The notes under the pieces: generated by a model
Told to the model about the DNA's origin: nothing
The model's database searches: none
Seen by the model: only the letters and a program-made list of their open reading frames with translations
Program-made: the position numbers and the translations under genes
From: Pseudomaricurvus hydrocarbonicus
GTDB taxonomy: Bacteria > Pseudomonadota > Gammaproteobacteria > Pseudomonadales > Cellvibrionaceae
DNA length: 64,000 nt
Reading direction: 5' to 3'
Assembly (NCBI RefSeq): GCF_011602365.1
Contig: NZ_JAAONZ010000002.1
Span: 310,001 to 374,000 of the forward strand
Shown here: piece after piece, positions 7,359 to 14,369 of the stretch
Position numbering within the stretch: the stretch's first letter is position 1
How the letters are laid out: every line of letters begins with the position of its first letter

Positions 7359-7394
7359 AGCACATCTATAAGGAAACCACGAAAGGAACTCACC

Positions 7395-7703
7395 ATGAAT
7401 AAAATAGGCCCATACGCCCTTATCTGCGCCATCAGTTTACCCACTGCTGCCATAGCCGCCGATGACTGGAAGACCACCTGTAAGATGGTCGAAAGCACAG
7501 CCACCACCATTATGAAAGCACGGCAAAATGGTGCTGCTCTTTCGAATCTGATGGAAATTGCTGATGACAGCAAATTTATCGAACAGGTTGCCATAATGGC
7601 TTATGACCAACCTCAATACTCTACCCCTGAAAATCAAAAGAATGCAGTTAGCAAGTTCGCCAACGAACTGTACTTGGCCTGCATTAAAGAGACTCGAAAA
7701 TAG
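7395..7703 (+). CDS. Small secreted protein, possible lysogenic conversion gene
   Basis: 102 residues with a good ribosome site (AAAGGAACT). Residues 1-21 form a signal peptide ending AIA-A, so the mature protein of about 80 residues should be periplasmic. It has two cysteines (near residues 29 and 96) that could form a disulfide. I do not recognise the family. It follows cI on the same strand, so it could be expressed in the lysogen. Confidence 0.7.
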   Translation: MNKIGPYALICAISLPTAAIAADDWKTTCKMVESTATTIMKARQNGAALSNLMEIADDSKFIEQVAIMAYDQPQYSTPENQKNAVSKFANELYLACIKETRK

Positions 7704-8007
7704 CCGGCATAGAGGATCAATAGGGCCAATAGAAGACCGCCCTTATTTATAACACCTCACCCCGCCCGACCATATCGCATCATCAAAAGGGGCAGCAGCG
7801 GCACATATACTAGATAGCTATATCTTCTGAAAAAAACTATCTATAACAGCATAACCACCGTAAACAAGATCGTTGACAGGGATACCCTCTAAATTGGATA
7901 ATCCAACGCCTACCAATAAAAACAACATATCCACAGGAAAAACACAAAGTTGTACACGGGAAATCAAACCCGTCTATACTTTGACCACGGAAAAACGGAT
8001 CAAGGAG
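7704..8007 (+). promoter_or_regulatory. Intergenic region with two predicted promoters
   Basis: No gene is visible. TTGACA (7873-7878), 18 bases, GATAAT (7897-7902) is a strong sigma-70 promoter whose spacer holds GGGATACCC. Further down, TATACT (7975-7980) is preceded by an inverted repeat ACGGG-n8-CCCGT (7956-7973), an operator-like position. Both face the DUF4760 gene. Confidence 0.55.
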
Positions 8008-8655
8008 ATGTACAATGTTCATGCGAGATGGATGGGAAGGCTTCTAACAACCCTTTCAACAATTACCTTTTCAGTAGCGACATTGGCGCAAGACGGACAA
8101 CCGCTTGCGCCAAACACGCAAATAACCCTTACTCAAACGACCCTGTCGCCCGATGTGATCGCTGTGCTGATAACAGCGGCTGTTGCATTCATAGCAGCTA
8201 TTATTACCATTCGGTCTTCCAGAGATATTGCCCGCCGAAAAAACGCAATCGACGCAATCATGGCTGGACGCCGCGATGATAAGCTTCAGGAGGCCATGAA
8301 GAAGATGCGCGAGATTGACGCCAATGACGCAATCAGCATGGAAACATACTATTTTGCAAACGTTGAGGACAAGGACGGTCGCTCTCTACTACTGTACCTT
8401 CTAAACCACTATGAGAACATCTGCGTTGGCGTGAATAACGGCATTTTTGATGAAGAAATCGTCAAACGCGCAGAACATACCATCATTAAAAATGTAAGAA
8501 CCATGTGCCTCCCCCTAATAGAAAAGGCCCGCAGAGGCGAGAACTCCACTACATTCTTTAGAGAGCTAACCGAATTAGCCACACGATGGGACAAAAAACC
8601 CCTGGAAAGAGATCAGGCAGGTAAAATCCGACAAGCGATTAGCGCAATTTTCTAA
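8008..8655 (+). CDS. DUF4760-like membrane protein
   Basis: The frame from ATG 8008 gives 215 residues: a signal-like hydrophobic stretch ending TLAQ (residues 9-27), a membrane segment (about 50-70, VIAVLITAAVAFIAAIITI), and a cytoplasmic helical domain with the pattern typical of DUF4760 (YYFANVEDKDGRSLLLYLLNHYENICVGV, then GIFDEEIVK). Function unknown. The start is unclear: AAGGAG abuts ATG 8008, and is spaced ideally for ATG 8015, which opens a 10-residue mini-frame ending at 8047. ATG 8032 is the other in-frame choice. It has its own promoters and terminator, so it may be a lysogeny-expressed gene. Confidence 0.75.
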   Translation: MYNVHARWMGRLLTTLSTITFSVATLAQDGQPLAPNTQITLTQTTLSPDVIAVLITAAVAFIAAIITIRSSRDIARRKNAIDAIMAGRRDDKLQEAMKKMREIDANDAISMETYYFANVEDKDGRSLLLYLLNHYENICVGVNNGIFDEEIVKRAEHTIIKNVRTMCLPLIEKARRGENSTTFFRELTELATRWDKKPLERDQAGKIRQAISAIF

Positions 8656-8672
8656 TCCTTATATAACCCTCC

Positions 8673-8699
8673 AAAAACCCGCACCCAGCGGGTTTTTTT
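8673..8699. terminator. Bidirectional terminator
   Basis: AAAAACCCGC, a 5-base loop ACCCA, GCGGGTTTTTTT: a GC stem with T-runs on both strands, between the convergent DUF4760 gene and the small membrane-protein gene. Confidence 0.9.
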
Positions 8700-8705
8700 A
8701 TGCCC

Positions 8706-8864
8706 TTACTCCTTCTCCGGCTTCTGCATCCCTTCCAACAGCTCAATTATCCGATCCCGCTGCCGCACAGAGTGATCAATCCGCAACACCGCCCGGATTA
8801 TCAAAATCACCACGCACACTACCAGTAACACCGCCATCAGCATTCCTAACGATAAACTATCCAT
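8706..8864 (-). CDS. Small single-pass membrane protein
   Basis: 52 residues with a near-perfect ribosome site (AAGGAGG, 6 bases before ATG 8864). Residues 8-26 form one membrane segment (MLMAVLLVVCVVILIIRAV), followed by a charged helix RIDHSVRQRDRIIELLEGMQ. The layout resembles phage accessory membrane proteins, but I do not recognise it. It stands alone on the minus strand between two terminators or promoters. Confidence 0.7.
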   Translation of the reverse strand: MDSLSLGMLMAVLLVVCVVILIIRAVLRIDHSVRQRDRIIELLEGMQKPEKE

Positions 8865-8957
8865 ACCAACCTCCTTTTGTCAGCTTTATTGGCACACCTA
8901 TATTACACTCTCGCGCCAAAATCCCCCAACAATCCAAATTAATTTACCAAAAACGCC

Positions 8958-9011
8958 TTGACTTTACCTTTGTGTGATTTATCATTCTGGTAAAGTTTAC
9001 TTATTTGGTAA
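8958..9011 (+). promoter_or_regulatory. Early rightward promoter with two repressor-type operators
   Basis: TTGACT (8958-8963), 16 bases, TATCAT (8980-8985). Dyads TTATCA-TTC-TGGTAA (8979-8993) and TTACTT-ATT-TGGTAA (8997-9011) overlap the -10 and the start region. The first is the same sequence as the cI/cro operator at 6632-6646 apart from the 3-base spacer, so CI should silence this promoter. Confidence 0.72.
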
Positions 9012-9017
9012 ATCCAC

Positions 9018-9338
9018 ATGAAACTAGCCCCAAGACAAAAAGAAGCCCTTGAGCTCACATCCAAAGGCCTCATGCAGCGCGAGATTGCCGAGATCATGCA
9101 ATGCAGCATCGACAACGTGCGCAACCTAATGAGCGCCTGCTACTTCAAGTTGCACGCCCGTAACGCCGCCGAGGCGGTCGCCAAGGCAATGCAACAGGGG
9201 CTTATCCACTTCGTTATCCTCGTTGCCGTACTCATGGGCGCCGGCATGGGCGACCAGCACGCAATGCGTCAACGCAGCCGCATCAACCAAACCGCCCGTA
9301 TCGTCAGACTCAACCGAGAACTTGGAGGCACAGCATGA
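9018..9338 (+). CDS. LuxR-type HTH protein with membrane segment
   Basis: 106 residues. Residues 4-60 are a LuxR/GerE helix-turn-helix (LAPRQKEALELTSKGLMQREIAEIM...NLMSACYFKL). A hydrophobic segment (about 65-80, FVILVAVLMGAGMG) and a basic tail follow. There is no receiver or ligand domain. It is the first gene of the rightward early operon, directly behind the repressor-controlled promoter, so it may regulate early expression. The next gene overlaps its stop as ATGA. Confidence 0.75.
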   Translation: MKLAPRQKEALELTSKGLMQREIAEIMQCSIDNVRNLMSACYFKLHARNAAEAVAKAMQQGLIHFVILVAVLMGAGMGDQHAMRQRSRINQTARIVRLNRELGGTA

Positions 9339-9544
9339 GCATCTACCTGATACCGACCATCCCCGCCATTGGCAACGTGGGACGCATCCAGCAAGCGACC
9401 GGTTTGCGCGCGGTAATCACTGGCCATCGTGTGCGCCTGGTTAACCCTGGCAGCTTTAAATCACCCGCCAAAGCCACTTATACCCCACGTAAGGCTACGC
9501 ACTCACAGGGTATGGATAAGCCCTTCGGTGGGGATGCTGCGTGA
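9335..9544 (+). CDS. Hypothetical small phage protein
   Basis: 69 residues, starting in an ATGA overlap with the HTH gene and ending in a GTGA overlap with the next. Basic, with a beta-rich N-terminus (IYLIPTIPAIGNVGRIQQATG) and a flexible Lys/Thr/Pro tail. No family recognised; the tight coupling on both sides supports that it is real. Confidence 0.65.
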   Translation: MSIYLIPTIPAIGNVGRIQQATGLRAVITGHRVRLVNPGSFKSPAKATYTPRKATHSQGMDKPFGGDAA

Positions 9545-9693
9545 ATTGTTGTGGTCAGGCGATGAGCCAGATTTGGTACGCATCAAAGCGTGAGACGCGC
9601 GGCTGGTGGTGCCCCTCCTGCAATCGATTTGAAGCGGCCATTTACCGTGAAAAGAAACTCGATCTGAAAAAACCTGAGAAACCGAATGAGTGA
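9541..9693 (+). CDS. Small zinc-ribbon protein
   Basis: 50 residues from GTG 9541 in a GTGA overlap. It has an N-terminal CC pair (residues 3-4), then W-W-C-P-S-C-N, giving four cysteines that could bind zinc, and a lysine-rich tail. Its end overlaps the next ATG by 8 bases. Coupling and the cysteine pattern support a real gene; the function is unknown. Confidence 0.62.
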   Translation: MNCCGQAMSQIWYASKRETRGWWCPSCNRFEAAIYREKKLDLKKPEKPNE

Positions 9694-9883
9694 ACCCGGC
9701 TTTAGCGACCTGCTCGACATCGTCGGGGATTTAAAAGACCAGCTCTACACGCTGGATCACAAATTAGAAGCCACCCGTGAGCAAGTTGCACTGCTCACCG
9801 AGGCACTGGACCAGCAGACGCCAAAGGCCATCACATCGGCCAATACAAACGCTCTGGAACTGACAAGAAGCGAGAACGCGTAA
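9686..9883 (+). CDS. Small coiled-coil phage protein
   Basis: 65 residues with a heptad-like helical region (about 8-45: LLDIVGDLKDQLYTLDHKLEATREQVALLTEAL) and a polar tail. The start overlaps the upstream stop and the stop overlaps the next start (TAATG). Function unknown; an oligomerising or accessory role is only inference. Confidence 0.65.
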   Translation: MSEPGFSDLLDIVGDLKDQLYTLDHKLEATREQVALLTEALDQQTPKAITSANTNALELTRSENA

Positions 9884-10284
9884 TGACAAACACCCAGTAC
9901 ATGGAAGCCAAAGCCGCCGCCAAAGTGCTGGGCATTGGCACCCGCAAGCTCAACAAACTGCTGCGCGATAACGGCATCTACCATCGTGACGGCACGCTCA
10001 AAAACACCCCGCGCGCGGCTTACATCGAACGCGGTTTATTCACCACAGTGACAGGGGTTTGCTACTACAACGACCGCGACCACTTCTACATCAAACCGCT
10101 GATCACCAACGTAGGCCTCAGCTATTTACGAGAACTCATTGATGGAGTGGAGCAGCGTCAAGAATCCGGAAACGGGCGAGATAGAACCCTGGTACATCCA
10201 GAGCAACACCGGCCACAGAATCAGCAAATCATTACAGCTGAGAGGAATAGTTTACTCCGCATGGTCGGCATCAAGGAAGCCTAA
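9883..10284 (+). CDS. KilAC-domain antirepressor-like protein
   Basis: 133 residues. Residues 6-88 match the KilAC pattern found at the C-terminus of phage antirepressors: EAKAAAKVLGIGTRKLNKLLRDNGIY ... TPRAAYIERGLF ... ITNVGLSYLREL. The usual N-terminal Bro or AntA domain is missing, so this is a stand-alone KilAC domain. The last 45 residues are of low complexity and overlap a better-looking gene in another frame, so they may be a read-through extension. A role in replication or repressor control is inferred. Confidence 0.7.
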   Translation: MTNTQYMEAKAAAKVLGIGTRKLNKLLRDNGIYHRDGTLKNTPRAAYIERGLFTTVTGVCYYNDRDHFYIKPLITNVGLSYLRELIDGVEQRQESGNGRDRTLVHPEQHRPQNQQIITAERNSLLRMVGIKEA

Positions 10285-10363
10285 CACACCAACACTGGGC
10301 GTGTTTGAAACGCGAGAACAGGCTGAAGAGGCTTGTGAGATAGATTTAACCAACAAAAAATGA
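10142..10363 (+). CDS. Hypothetical small phage protein overlapping the KilAC gene
   Basis: 73 residues from ATG 10142. Composition is protein-like (KNPETGEIEPWYIQSN, then GVFETREQAEEACEIDLTNKK), with a phage-style acidic and basic mix. It shares 143 bases with the end of the KilAC frame, unusually much. It continues 10 bases from the next gene. Either both frames are used or the KilAC frame lost its original stop. No family is recognised. Confidence 0.6.
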   Translation: MEWSSVKNPETGEIEPWYIQSNTGHRISKSLQLRGIVYSAWSASRKPNTPTLGVFETREQAEEACEIDLTNKK

Positions 10364-10373
10364 GGAAGCAGCA

Positions 10374-10736
10374 ATGTCAGAAACAAATGTAATGGACTTT
10401 CTTGAAGAGCTGGGCGCGGGAATATTTAAAGAAAAACTCGCTCACGCCCTTAGCGAAGCGGCACTGGGCACCATCATCCATGGCAACGGCACCAAAAAAG
10501 CCAAGGTCAGTATCGAGCTGACATTTAAACAAATTGGCGAAAACGACCAAGTCTCAATCTCGCACAAGTTGGCGCACATCACGCCGACCAAACGCGGCAA
10601 GAAGTCAGAAGAAGACACCACTGAAACTGCCATGTTTGTCGGTCGTGGCGGCGTTCTTTCCGTATCGCAACCCAGAGAGGAACTGCGTGGGCAATTTGCT
10701 CTTCGGCAAGACTCGGACGGCAAGTCACTGAATTAA
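10374..10736 (+). CDS. Hypothetical phage protein upstream of DUF2303
   Basis: 120 residues with GAGGAAGC before the ATG. A regular amphipathic N-terminus (MDFLEELGAGIFKEKLAHALSEAALG) is followed by a beta-rich segment with alternating hydrophobics (KVSIELTFKQIGENDQVSISHKL). Genes of this size often pair with DUF2303 genes in phage early operons. Function unknown. Confidence 0.7.
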   Translation: MSETNVMDFLEELGAGIFKEKLAHALSEAALGTIIHGNGTKKAKVSIELTFKQIGENDQVSISHKLAHITPTKRGKKSEEDTTETAMFVGRGGVLSVSQPREELRGQFALRQDSDGKSLN

Positions 10737-10777
10737 TCAGCAGAACCCCAAAACCACCAATCAGGACTAACAGAATC

Positions 10778-11596
10778 ATGGAAAAAGAAGCTATTGAACA
10801 GATCCAGACTAGCGCAAATATCCCGGCGCTGATCGAACACCTGAACGCAGCAGGTACTCAAAATCCTGTTGTTGCTCTACCGGAAAACGTGAGGTTGCAC
10901 GATCTCGAAAAATTCATGGCGCACGCATCTCATTTTCGCCTGAAGTATGCCACCACCAGCATTAACGATTTTATTGAATACAGCCAAGGGCACGCATATG
11001 CAGGTTCTACTTGTTTTGTAAACGCCGAAGCCATGACAGCTCGAGCCATTTTTGATCTTGGCGTCACCTGCGAGCCAGGCCATAAACAACACACAGCGAG
11101 CCTCAGCCTCACCAAAACAGCCGCGTTTACTGCGCTCACAAAATTTAATGGGCAGCAACACTCACAAAAAGATGCGGCGGAATTTATCGAAGACTGGTGC
11201 GACTATATCAGTTACGCAGCCACCATGAGCAATGCGGAAATGTCACCTCATCAGGCCGCCGCAAAACTCCGTGATCTAACCATTGAAGCCGCGAGAGAGC
11301 TGAACAGCAAAGTCAGTGACTTTGGCCACGAAATGAGCGCTATGGAACGCATCGAAGCTAAAGGCAAAGACACCATACCATCAGTCATTAAATTTGACTG
11401 CGTCCCTTATCGCGGAATTCAAACGCGCTGCTTTACCTTACGGATTGGAATATTAACCGGTGAAGACAAGCCCAAAATTGTCTTCCGAATTACACAACTG
11501 GAATCCACACAGGAAGAAATTGCTGAAGAATTCAAAGACATCCTTGTCTCTGAATTCACCGAATCAAGTTTGACCACTTACATCGGCGAAGCCTAA
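10778..11596 (+). CDS. DUF2303 family protein (YfdQ-like)
   Basis: 272 residues, the full length for DUF2303. Family features are the N-terminal LPENVRLHDLEKFMAHASHFR, the middle SQKDAAEFIEDW and a C-terminal beta-rich segment. YfdQ-type genes are common in phage early operons beside replication or recombination genes; the biochemical role is not established. It ends the first half of the operon and is followed by a terminator. Confidence 0.88.
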   Translation: MEKEAIEQIQTSANIPALIEHLNAAGTQNPVVALPENVRLHDLEKFMAHASHFRLKYATTSINDFIEYSQGHAYAGSTCFVNAEAMTARAIFDLGVTCEPGHKQHTASLSLTKTAAFTALTKFNGQQHSQKDAAEFIEDWCDYISYAATMSNAEMSPHQAAAKLRDLTIEAARELNSKVSDFGHEMSAMERIEAKGKDTIPSVIKFDCVPYRGIQTRCFTLRIGILTGEDKPKIVFRITQLESTQEEIAEEFKDILVSEFTESSLTTYIGEA

Positions 11597-11689
11597 ACCA
11601 CCATCCGAACCGGCTCTTTTGCCTGGTTCGTTGCGGCACCGCCTACAGTGCTGACAGCCGGAAAGACGGCCCCCCAATCACGGTTATTG

Positions 11690-11714
11690 CCCCACCTACG
11701 GGTGGGGATTTTTT
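11690..11714 (+). terminator. Rho-independent terminator
   Basis: CCCCACC-TACG-GGTGGGG followed by ATTTTTT, a 7-bp GC stem with a tetraloop, after the DUF2303 gene. The 90 bases before it hold another inverted pair (GAACCGG / CCTGGTTC, 11607-11630). A leaky stop or antitermination must allow the distal genes to be read, unless they have a promoter I did not see. Confidence 0.9.
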
Positions 11715-11737
11715 AACAACACAGCGAGACAGCAGTC

Positions 11738-11974
11738 ATGGAAAATCAAATCATTACCATACTCGTGTTTCTGGCACTCATTACTGTTGCGGCCATAACG
11801 CTGGCCATTAGTGCAGCCAGGAAACAACGGCGTGCTGCATCATCGCTGTATCACGAATTCGATGAGATCGACCTAACCACGCCCGATCTCTTCACCCAGA
11901 AGAACCGCTGGGTACGCAGAGCAACACCCGCACCACGATGGAATGCAGACAAACGCCGGTACGAGAACACCTGA
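11738..11974 (+). CDS. Small membrane protein
   Basis: 78 residues: one N-terminal membrane segment (about 5-27, IITILVFLALITVAAITLAISAA), a basic stretch RKQRR, and a polar C-terminus with aromatic residues. Function unknown. It opens the distal part of the rightward operon; the next ATG follows 2 bases after its stop. Confidence 0.65.
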   Translation: MENQIITILVFLALITVAAITLAISAARKQRRAASSLYHEFDEIDLTTPDLFTQKNRWVRRATPAPRWNADKRRYENT

Positions 11975-11976
11975 TC

Positions 11977-12408
11977 ATGAAAAAAACTCAGCAAATCAAA
12001 CGTGCCCGCAAGCTGCTGACAGGCCTGATCATCCAGTGGACCGACAACGCGCCATTAACCGAGAGCGCCGACATCCACAGCGAGAACATCAGCCACACCA
12101 GCCCAGTCCTACGCCTGCAGTGCAAGAGCATCTGGCGCGATTATCACGACTGGATCACCAACCGGCAAACCATGCTATGGCGCATTGATATCACTGTTGT
12201 GTTCAGCTACCCAAACGGCCGCGACCAACTCGAACAGCGCCGTGTGATCGCCCGGGCAAAGCTCTGGGACATCGCACACCAATGCGAACCAGTCATTGCC
12301 GAAGCCCTGCGCCACGGAGCGCACCCCAAAGAAACACGCTTTACTGTGCAATGCCTGGGCGACCGCCAAGCCACCGACGCAGACTTCGAAGACTACGAAG
12401 CCGCATAA
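11977..12408 (+). CDS. Hypothetical phage protein (tail-completion-like fold uncertain)
   Basis: 143 residues from ATG 11977, chosen because it lies 2 bases after the preceding stop. It is basic and well structured by composition, with the beta pattern LWRIDITVVFSYPNGRDQLEQRRVIARAKLWDIAHQCEP. No motif is recognised. It belongs to a run of closely packed small genes. Confidence 0.65.
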   Translation: MKKTQQIKRARKLLTGLIIQWTDNAPLTESADIHSENISHTSPVLRLQCKSIWRDYHDWITNRQTMLWRIDITVVFSYPNGRDQLEQRRVIARAKLWDIAHQCEPVIAEALRHGAHPKETRFTVQCLGDRQATDADFEDYEAA

Positions 12409-12417
12409 GGACGCATC

Positions 12418-12609
12418 ATGGATCTGAAAGCAGAGCTGCAAACCCATATCGCCCAGGCCGAACAAGAGATGGTCGCCACACTGGTCAAACTGCACCACAA
12501 AACCGGCCTGGTACCCACTGCGTTCGAGTTTGAATGGATCGACGCCAGCAGCGTCAAAGGCAAGACAGACATTGTCATGGGCACACACGCCCTGCACCTA
12601 AATCGATAA
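12418..12609 (+). CDS. Hypothetical small phage protein
   Basis: 63 residues, with an acidic N-terminal helix (MDLKAELQTHIAQAEQEMVATLVKL) and a beta-like C-terminus (AFEFEWIDASSVKGKTDIVMG). AAGGACGC precedes the ATG. No family recognised; spacing of 9 and 11 bases to its neighbours supports an operon gene. Confidence 0.62.
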   Translation: MDLKAELQTHIAQAEQEMVATLVKLHHKTGLVPTAFEFEWIDASSVKGKTDIVMGTHALHLNR

Positions 12610-12620
12610 CAGGAGACATC

Positions 12621-12863
12621 ATGGCCGGCGAGAAACTACGAGCAGCCCTCGGTGATTTCACCGTAATTCTGTGCTTCAGATGCGGAGAACGCACCACACA
12701 GGAATCCGCTAAAAACAATATTTGCCACGTCTGTACCAGCAGAGCGCAAAAACATAAAGAACAAACTTTGAAACAGCGCCGAGCCAAAAAGTACCTGAGC
12801 CAGGCACTGGAACGCCGTGCACTGGATGTGGAATTGAAAGAAGTCTGGGAGTTGGAAGGATGA
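12621..12863 (+). CDS. Small zinc-ribbon protein
   Basis: 80 residues from ATG 12621, 5 bases after AGGAG. Two CxxC knuckles (C20-F-R-C-G and C35-H-V-C-T) form a likely zinc ribbon, followed by a strongly basic helix (KHKEQTLKQRRAKKYL). Its stop overlaps the methyltransferase start as ATGA. It could bind nucleic acid or assist the methyltransferase; this is inference. Confidence 0.7.
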   Translation: MAGEKLRAALGDFTVILCFRCGERTTQESAKNNICHVCTSRAQKHKEQTLKQRRAKKYLSQALERRALDVELKEVWELEG

Positions 12864-13744
12864 TAACCGTGAATTCGTATTTCTGCGGTGCAGGCCTGAT
12901 GGATGTAGGGCTAAAGCAAGCAGGCATTGAGATTGGCCAAGCGTTTGAACTTGATGCTGACGCCTGCAAGACTTATCGCCACAACTTGGGCGCCCATGTA
13001 AGCCAGTGCGATTTAACTGAAAAGCTGGTGCTGGAGCAAGACAGCTGTGACTTTATGGTCTTCACCTACCCTTGCACCAAATACAGCACCATTGCTGATA
13101 TACACGGCACCCGCACAGGTGATGAGCTGTTCCTACATGCCCTTCGCCACTTGGCGCTGGCCAAGCCCGAGGGATATGTGGTTGAGAATGTGCCCGGTAT
13201 GCGCGCTTTCCCTATCGTTATGGAGGCCATGAGCCAACTGCCCGATTATTACGTTCAGGTGTTCTGCCCTGTTCAGTCTGAGACGTGGCTACCGCAACGC
13301 CGGAACCGTCTGATTATTGTCGGCACACGCCGCCCATTTGCGATACGTCCCCCAGAGAGCCAGAAACGGGTGAAGCTGTCGCAGATCTTAGAATCTGATC
13401 CGCGAATCACAATCCCAAAAGCCGTGCACACGCGCATGACCGGTGGCTACCGTGATCTGCCAATCATCAGCGATCCAGCCAATGACGACATAGCTCCGAC
13501 TTGTGTTGCGCATTACGCGAAAGATAAAAGCACCCGTCTTGTGGTCGACAAACGCTTCCCCCTGGGGGTCCGCCCCTACTCTGTCCGGGAATATGCTCGA
13601 CTCCAGGGGCTGCCGGATTGGTTTGAATTTCCAGTGTCTGATACAGCAGCTTACCGCCAGATCGGCAACGGCGTTAGCGTACCAGTAGGTGAATGGATTG
13701 GGCGGGAGTTGAACCGGTATTTTTCAATGAGCGAAGCGGCTTAA
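12860..13744 (+). CDS. C5-cytosine DNA methyltransferase
   Basis: 294 residues with the ordered C5 motifs: motif I YFCGAGLMDVGLKQAG, catalytic motif IV TYPC72TKYS, motif VI ENV (about 109-111), motif VIII QRRNR, motif IX REYARLQGLPD, and motif X QIGNGVSVPV near the end. It adds a methyl group to cytosine C5 at an unknown site. No restriction endonuclease lies beside it, so it is an orphan enzyme that probably protects phage DNA. It is compact, with a short target-recognition region of roughly 70-80 residues. Confidence 0.93.
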   Translation: MITVNSYFCGAGLMDVGLKQAGIEIGQAFELDADACKTYRHNLGAHVSQCDLTEKLVLEQDSCDFMVFTYPCTKYSTIADIHGTRTGDELFLHALRHLALAKPEGYVVENVPGMRAFPIVMEAMSQLPDYYVQVFCPVQSETWLPQRRNRLIIVGTRRPFAIRPPESQKRVKLSQILESDPRITIPKAVHTRMTGGYRDLPIISDPANDDIAPTCVAHYAKDKSTRLVVDKRFPLGVRPYSVREYARLQGLPDWFEFPVSDTAAYRQIGNGVSVPVGEWIGRELNRYFSMSEAA

Positions 13745-13781
13745 GCTGCTTAATTTCCTACAAAGAACAAGCGGCGACTAC

Positions 13782-13880
13782 ATGTACTGGATATTCGGTT
13801 TTTTCACGGGCCTCAGCTACAACCTGCCACTCTCGTGGTGGATTATAGGCTTTCTTATTGGCCTGTTTTTCGAGATATAA
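13782..13880 (+). CDS. Very small membrane protein
   Basis: 32 residues, almost wholly hydrophobic and aromatic, with one membrane segment (LSWWIIGFLIGLFF) and an earlier FGFFTGL stretch. It has only a weak ribosome site. It lies between the methyltransferase and the next small gene; function unknown. The composition is protein-like, but such a short frame could be chance. Confidence 0.45.
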   Translation: MYWIFGFFTGLSYNLPLSWWIIGFLIGLFFEI

Positions 13881-13910
13881 CGCTTAACTGTACATCAGGA
13901 GAACTTAGAA

Positions 13911-14093
13911 ATGGACCAGCTATTAGCAATACTAAAATCTCTAAACGAGAAAAGAAAAAGGTGTTTAGACCAAACTGACTCGGATGAAGATGAATACACG
14001 AACGGCTATCAAGCCGGAGTTGAAGAGGGTCGGAAAGCAGCGTTCAGAGAGGCGATGGCGTTGGTTGCCGAGCAAATCCCTTTGGCCGATTAA
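13911..14093 (+). CDS. Hypothetical small acidic phage protein
   Basis: 60 residues with a strong ribosome site (CAGGAGA). An N-terminal helix with KRKR is followed by an acidic run DQTDSDEDEYTNGY and an alanine-rich C-terminal helix. Its pattern GYQAGVEEGRKAAFREA recalls phage accessory proteins. No assigned function. Confidence 0.62.
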   Translation: MDQLLAILKSLNEKRKRCLDQTDSDEDEYTNGYQAGVEEGRKAAFREAMALVAEQIPLAD

Positions 14094-14125
14094 CGCGAAT
14101 AACTGTACTTTCCGCGAGATAGAAA

Positions 14126-14329
14126 ATGATCAAGTCACTAGAAGGCATTATTGACTGGGACGCCTGCAGGGCCAACAACCCAATGACAGAAGTCATCAAT
14201 GCAGTTAACTGGCTCAAAAAGCACGGCTACGAAGCGCGGTACAGGGTCACAGAGCGTGACAGCTTTGGACCTGTATGCGTACTCATCACCGCTCAGAAAG
14301 ATGGTCAGCAATATGACTATCTGTACTGA
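14126..14329 (+). CDS. Hypothetical small phage protein
   Basis: 67 residues with GAGATAGAAA before the ATG. A mixed alpha-beta pattern (VINAVNWLKKHGYEARYRVTERDSFGPVCVLITAQKDG) suggests a compact fold. Function unknown. It is flanked on both sides by AACTGTAC repeats. Confidence 0.6.
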   Translation: MIKSLEGIIDWDACRANNPMTEVINAVNWLKKHGYEARYRVTERDSFGPVCVLITAQKDGQQYDYLY

Positions 14330-14369
14330 TCAACCAACTGTACTTTTAACAACATAGGAAAACCAACAA

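Larger units (their letters stand above)
13886..14345 (+). repeat. AACTGTAC repeat after three successive stop codons
   Basis: AACTGTAC occurs at 13886-13893, 14101-14108 and 14336-14343, in each case 5-7 bases after a stop codon and 17-30 bases before the next start. Two copies extend to AACTGTACTT. It does not fit the LexA box. A processing or regulatory site, or traces of duplication, are possible. Confidence 0.5.

Noticed and set aside
13886-14345. LexA (SOS) boxes
   Set aside because: AACTGTAC contains CTGT but lacks the CTGT-N8-ACAG spacing and symmetry.
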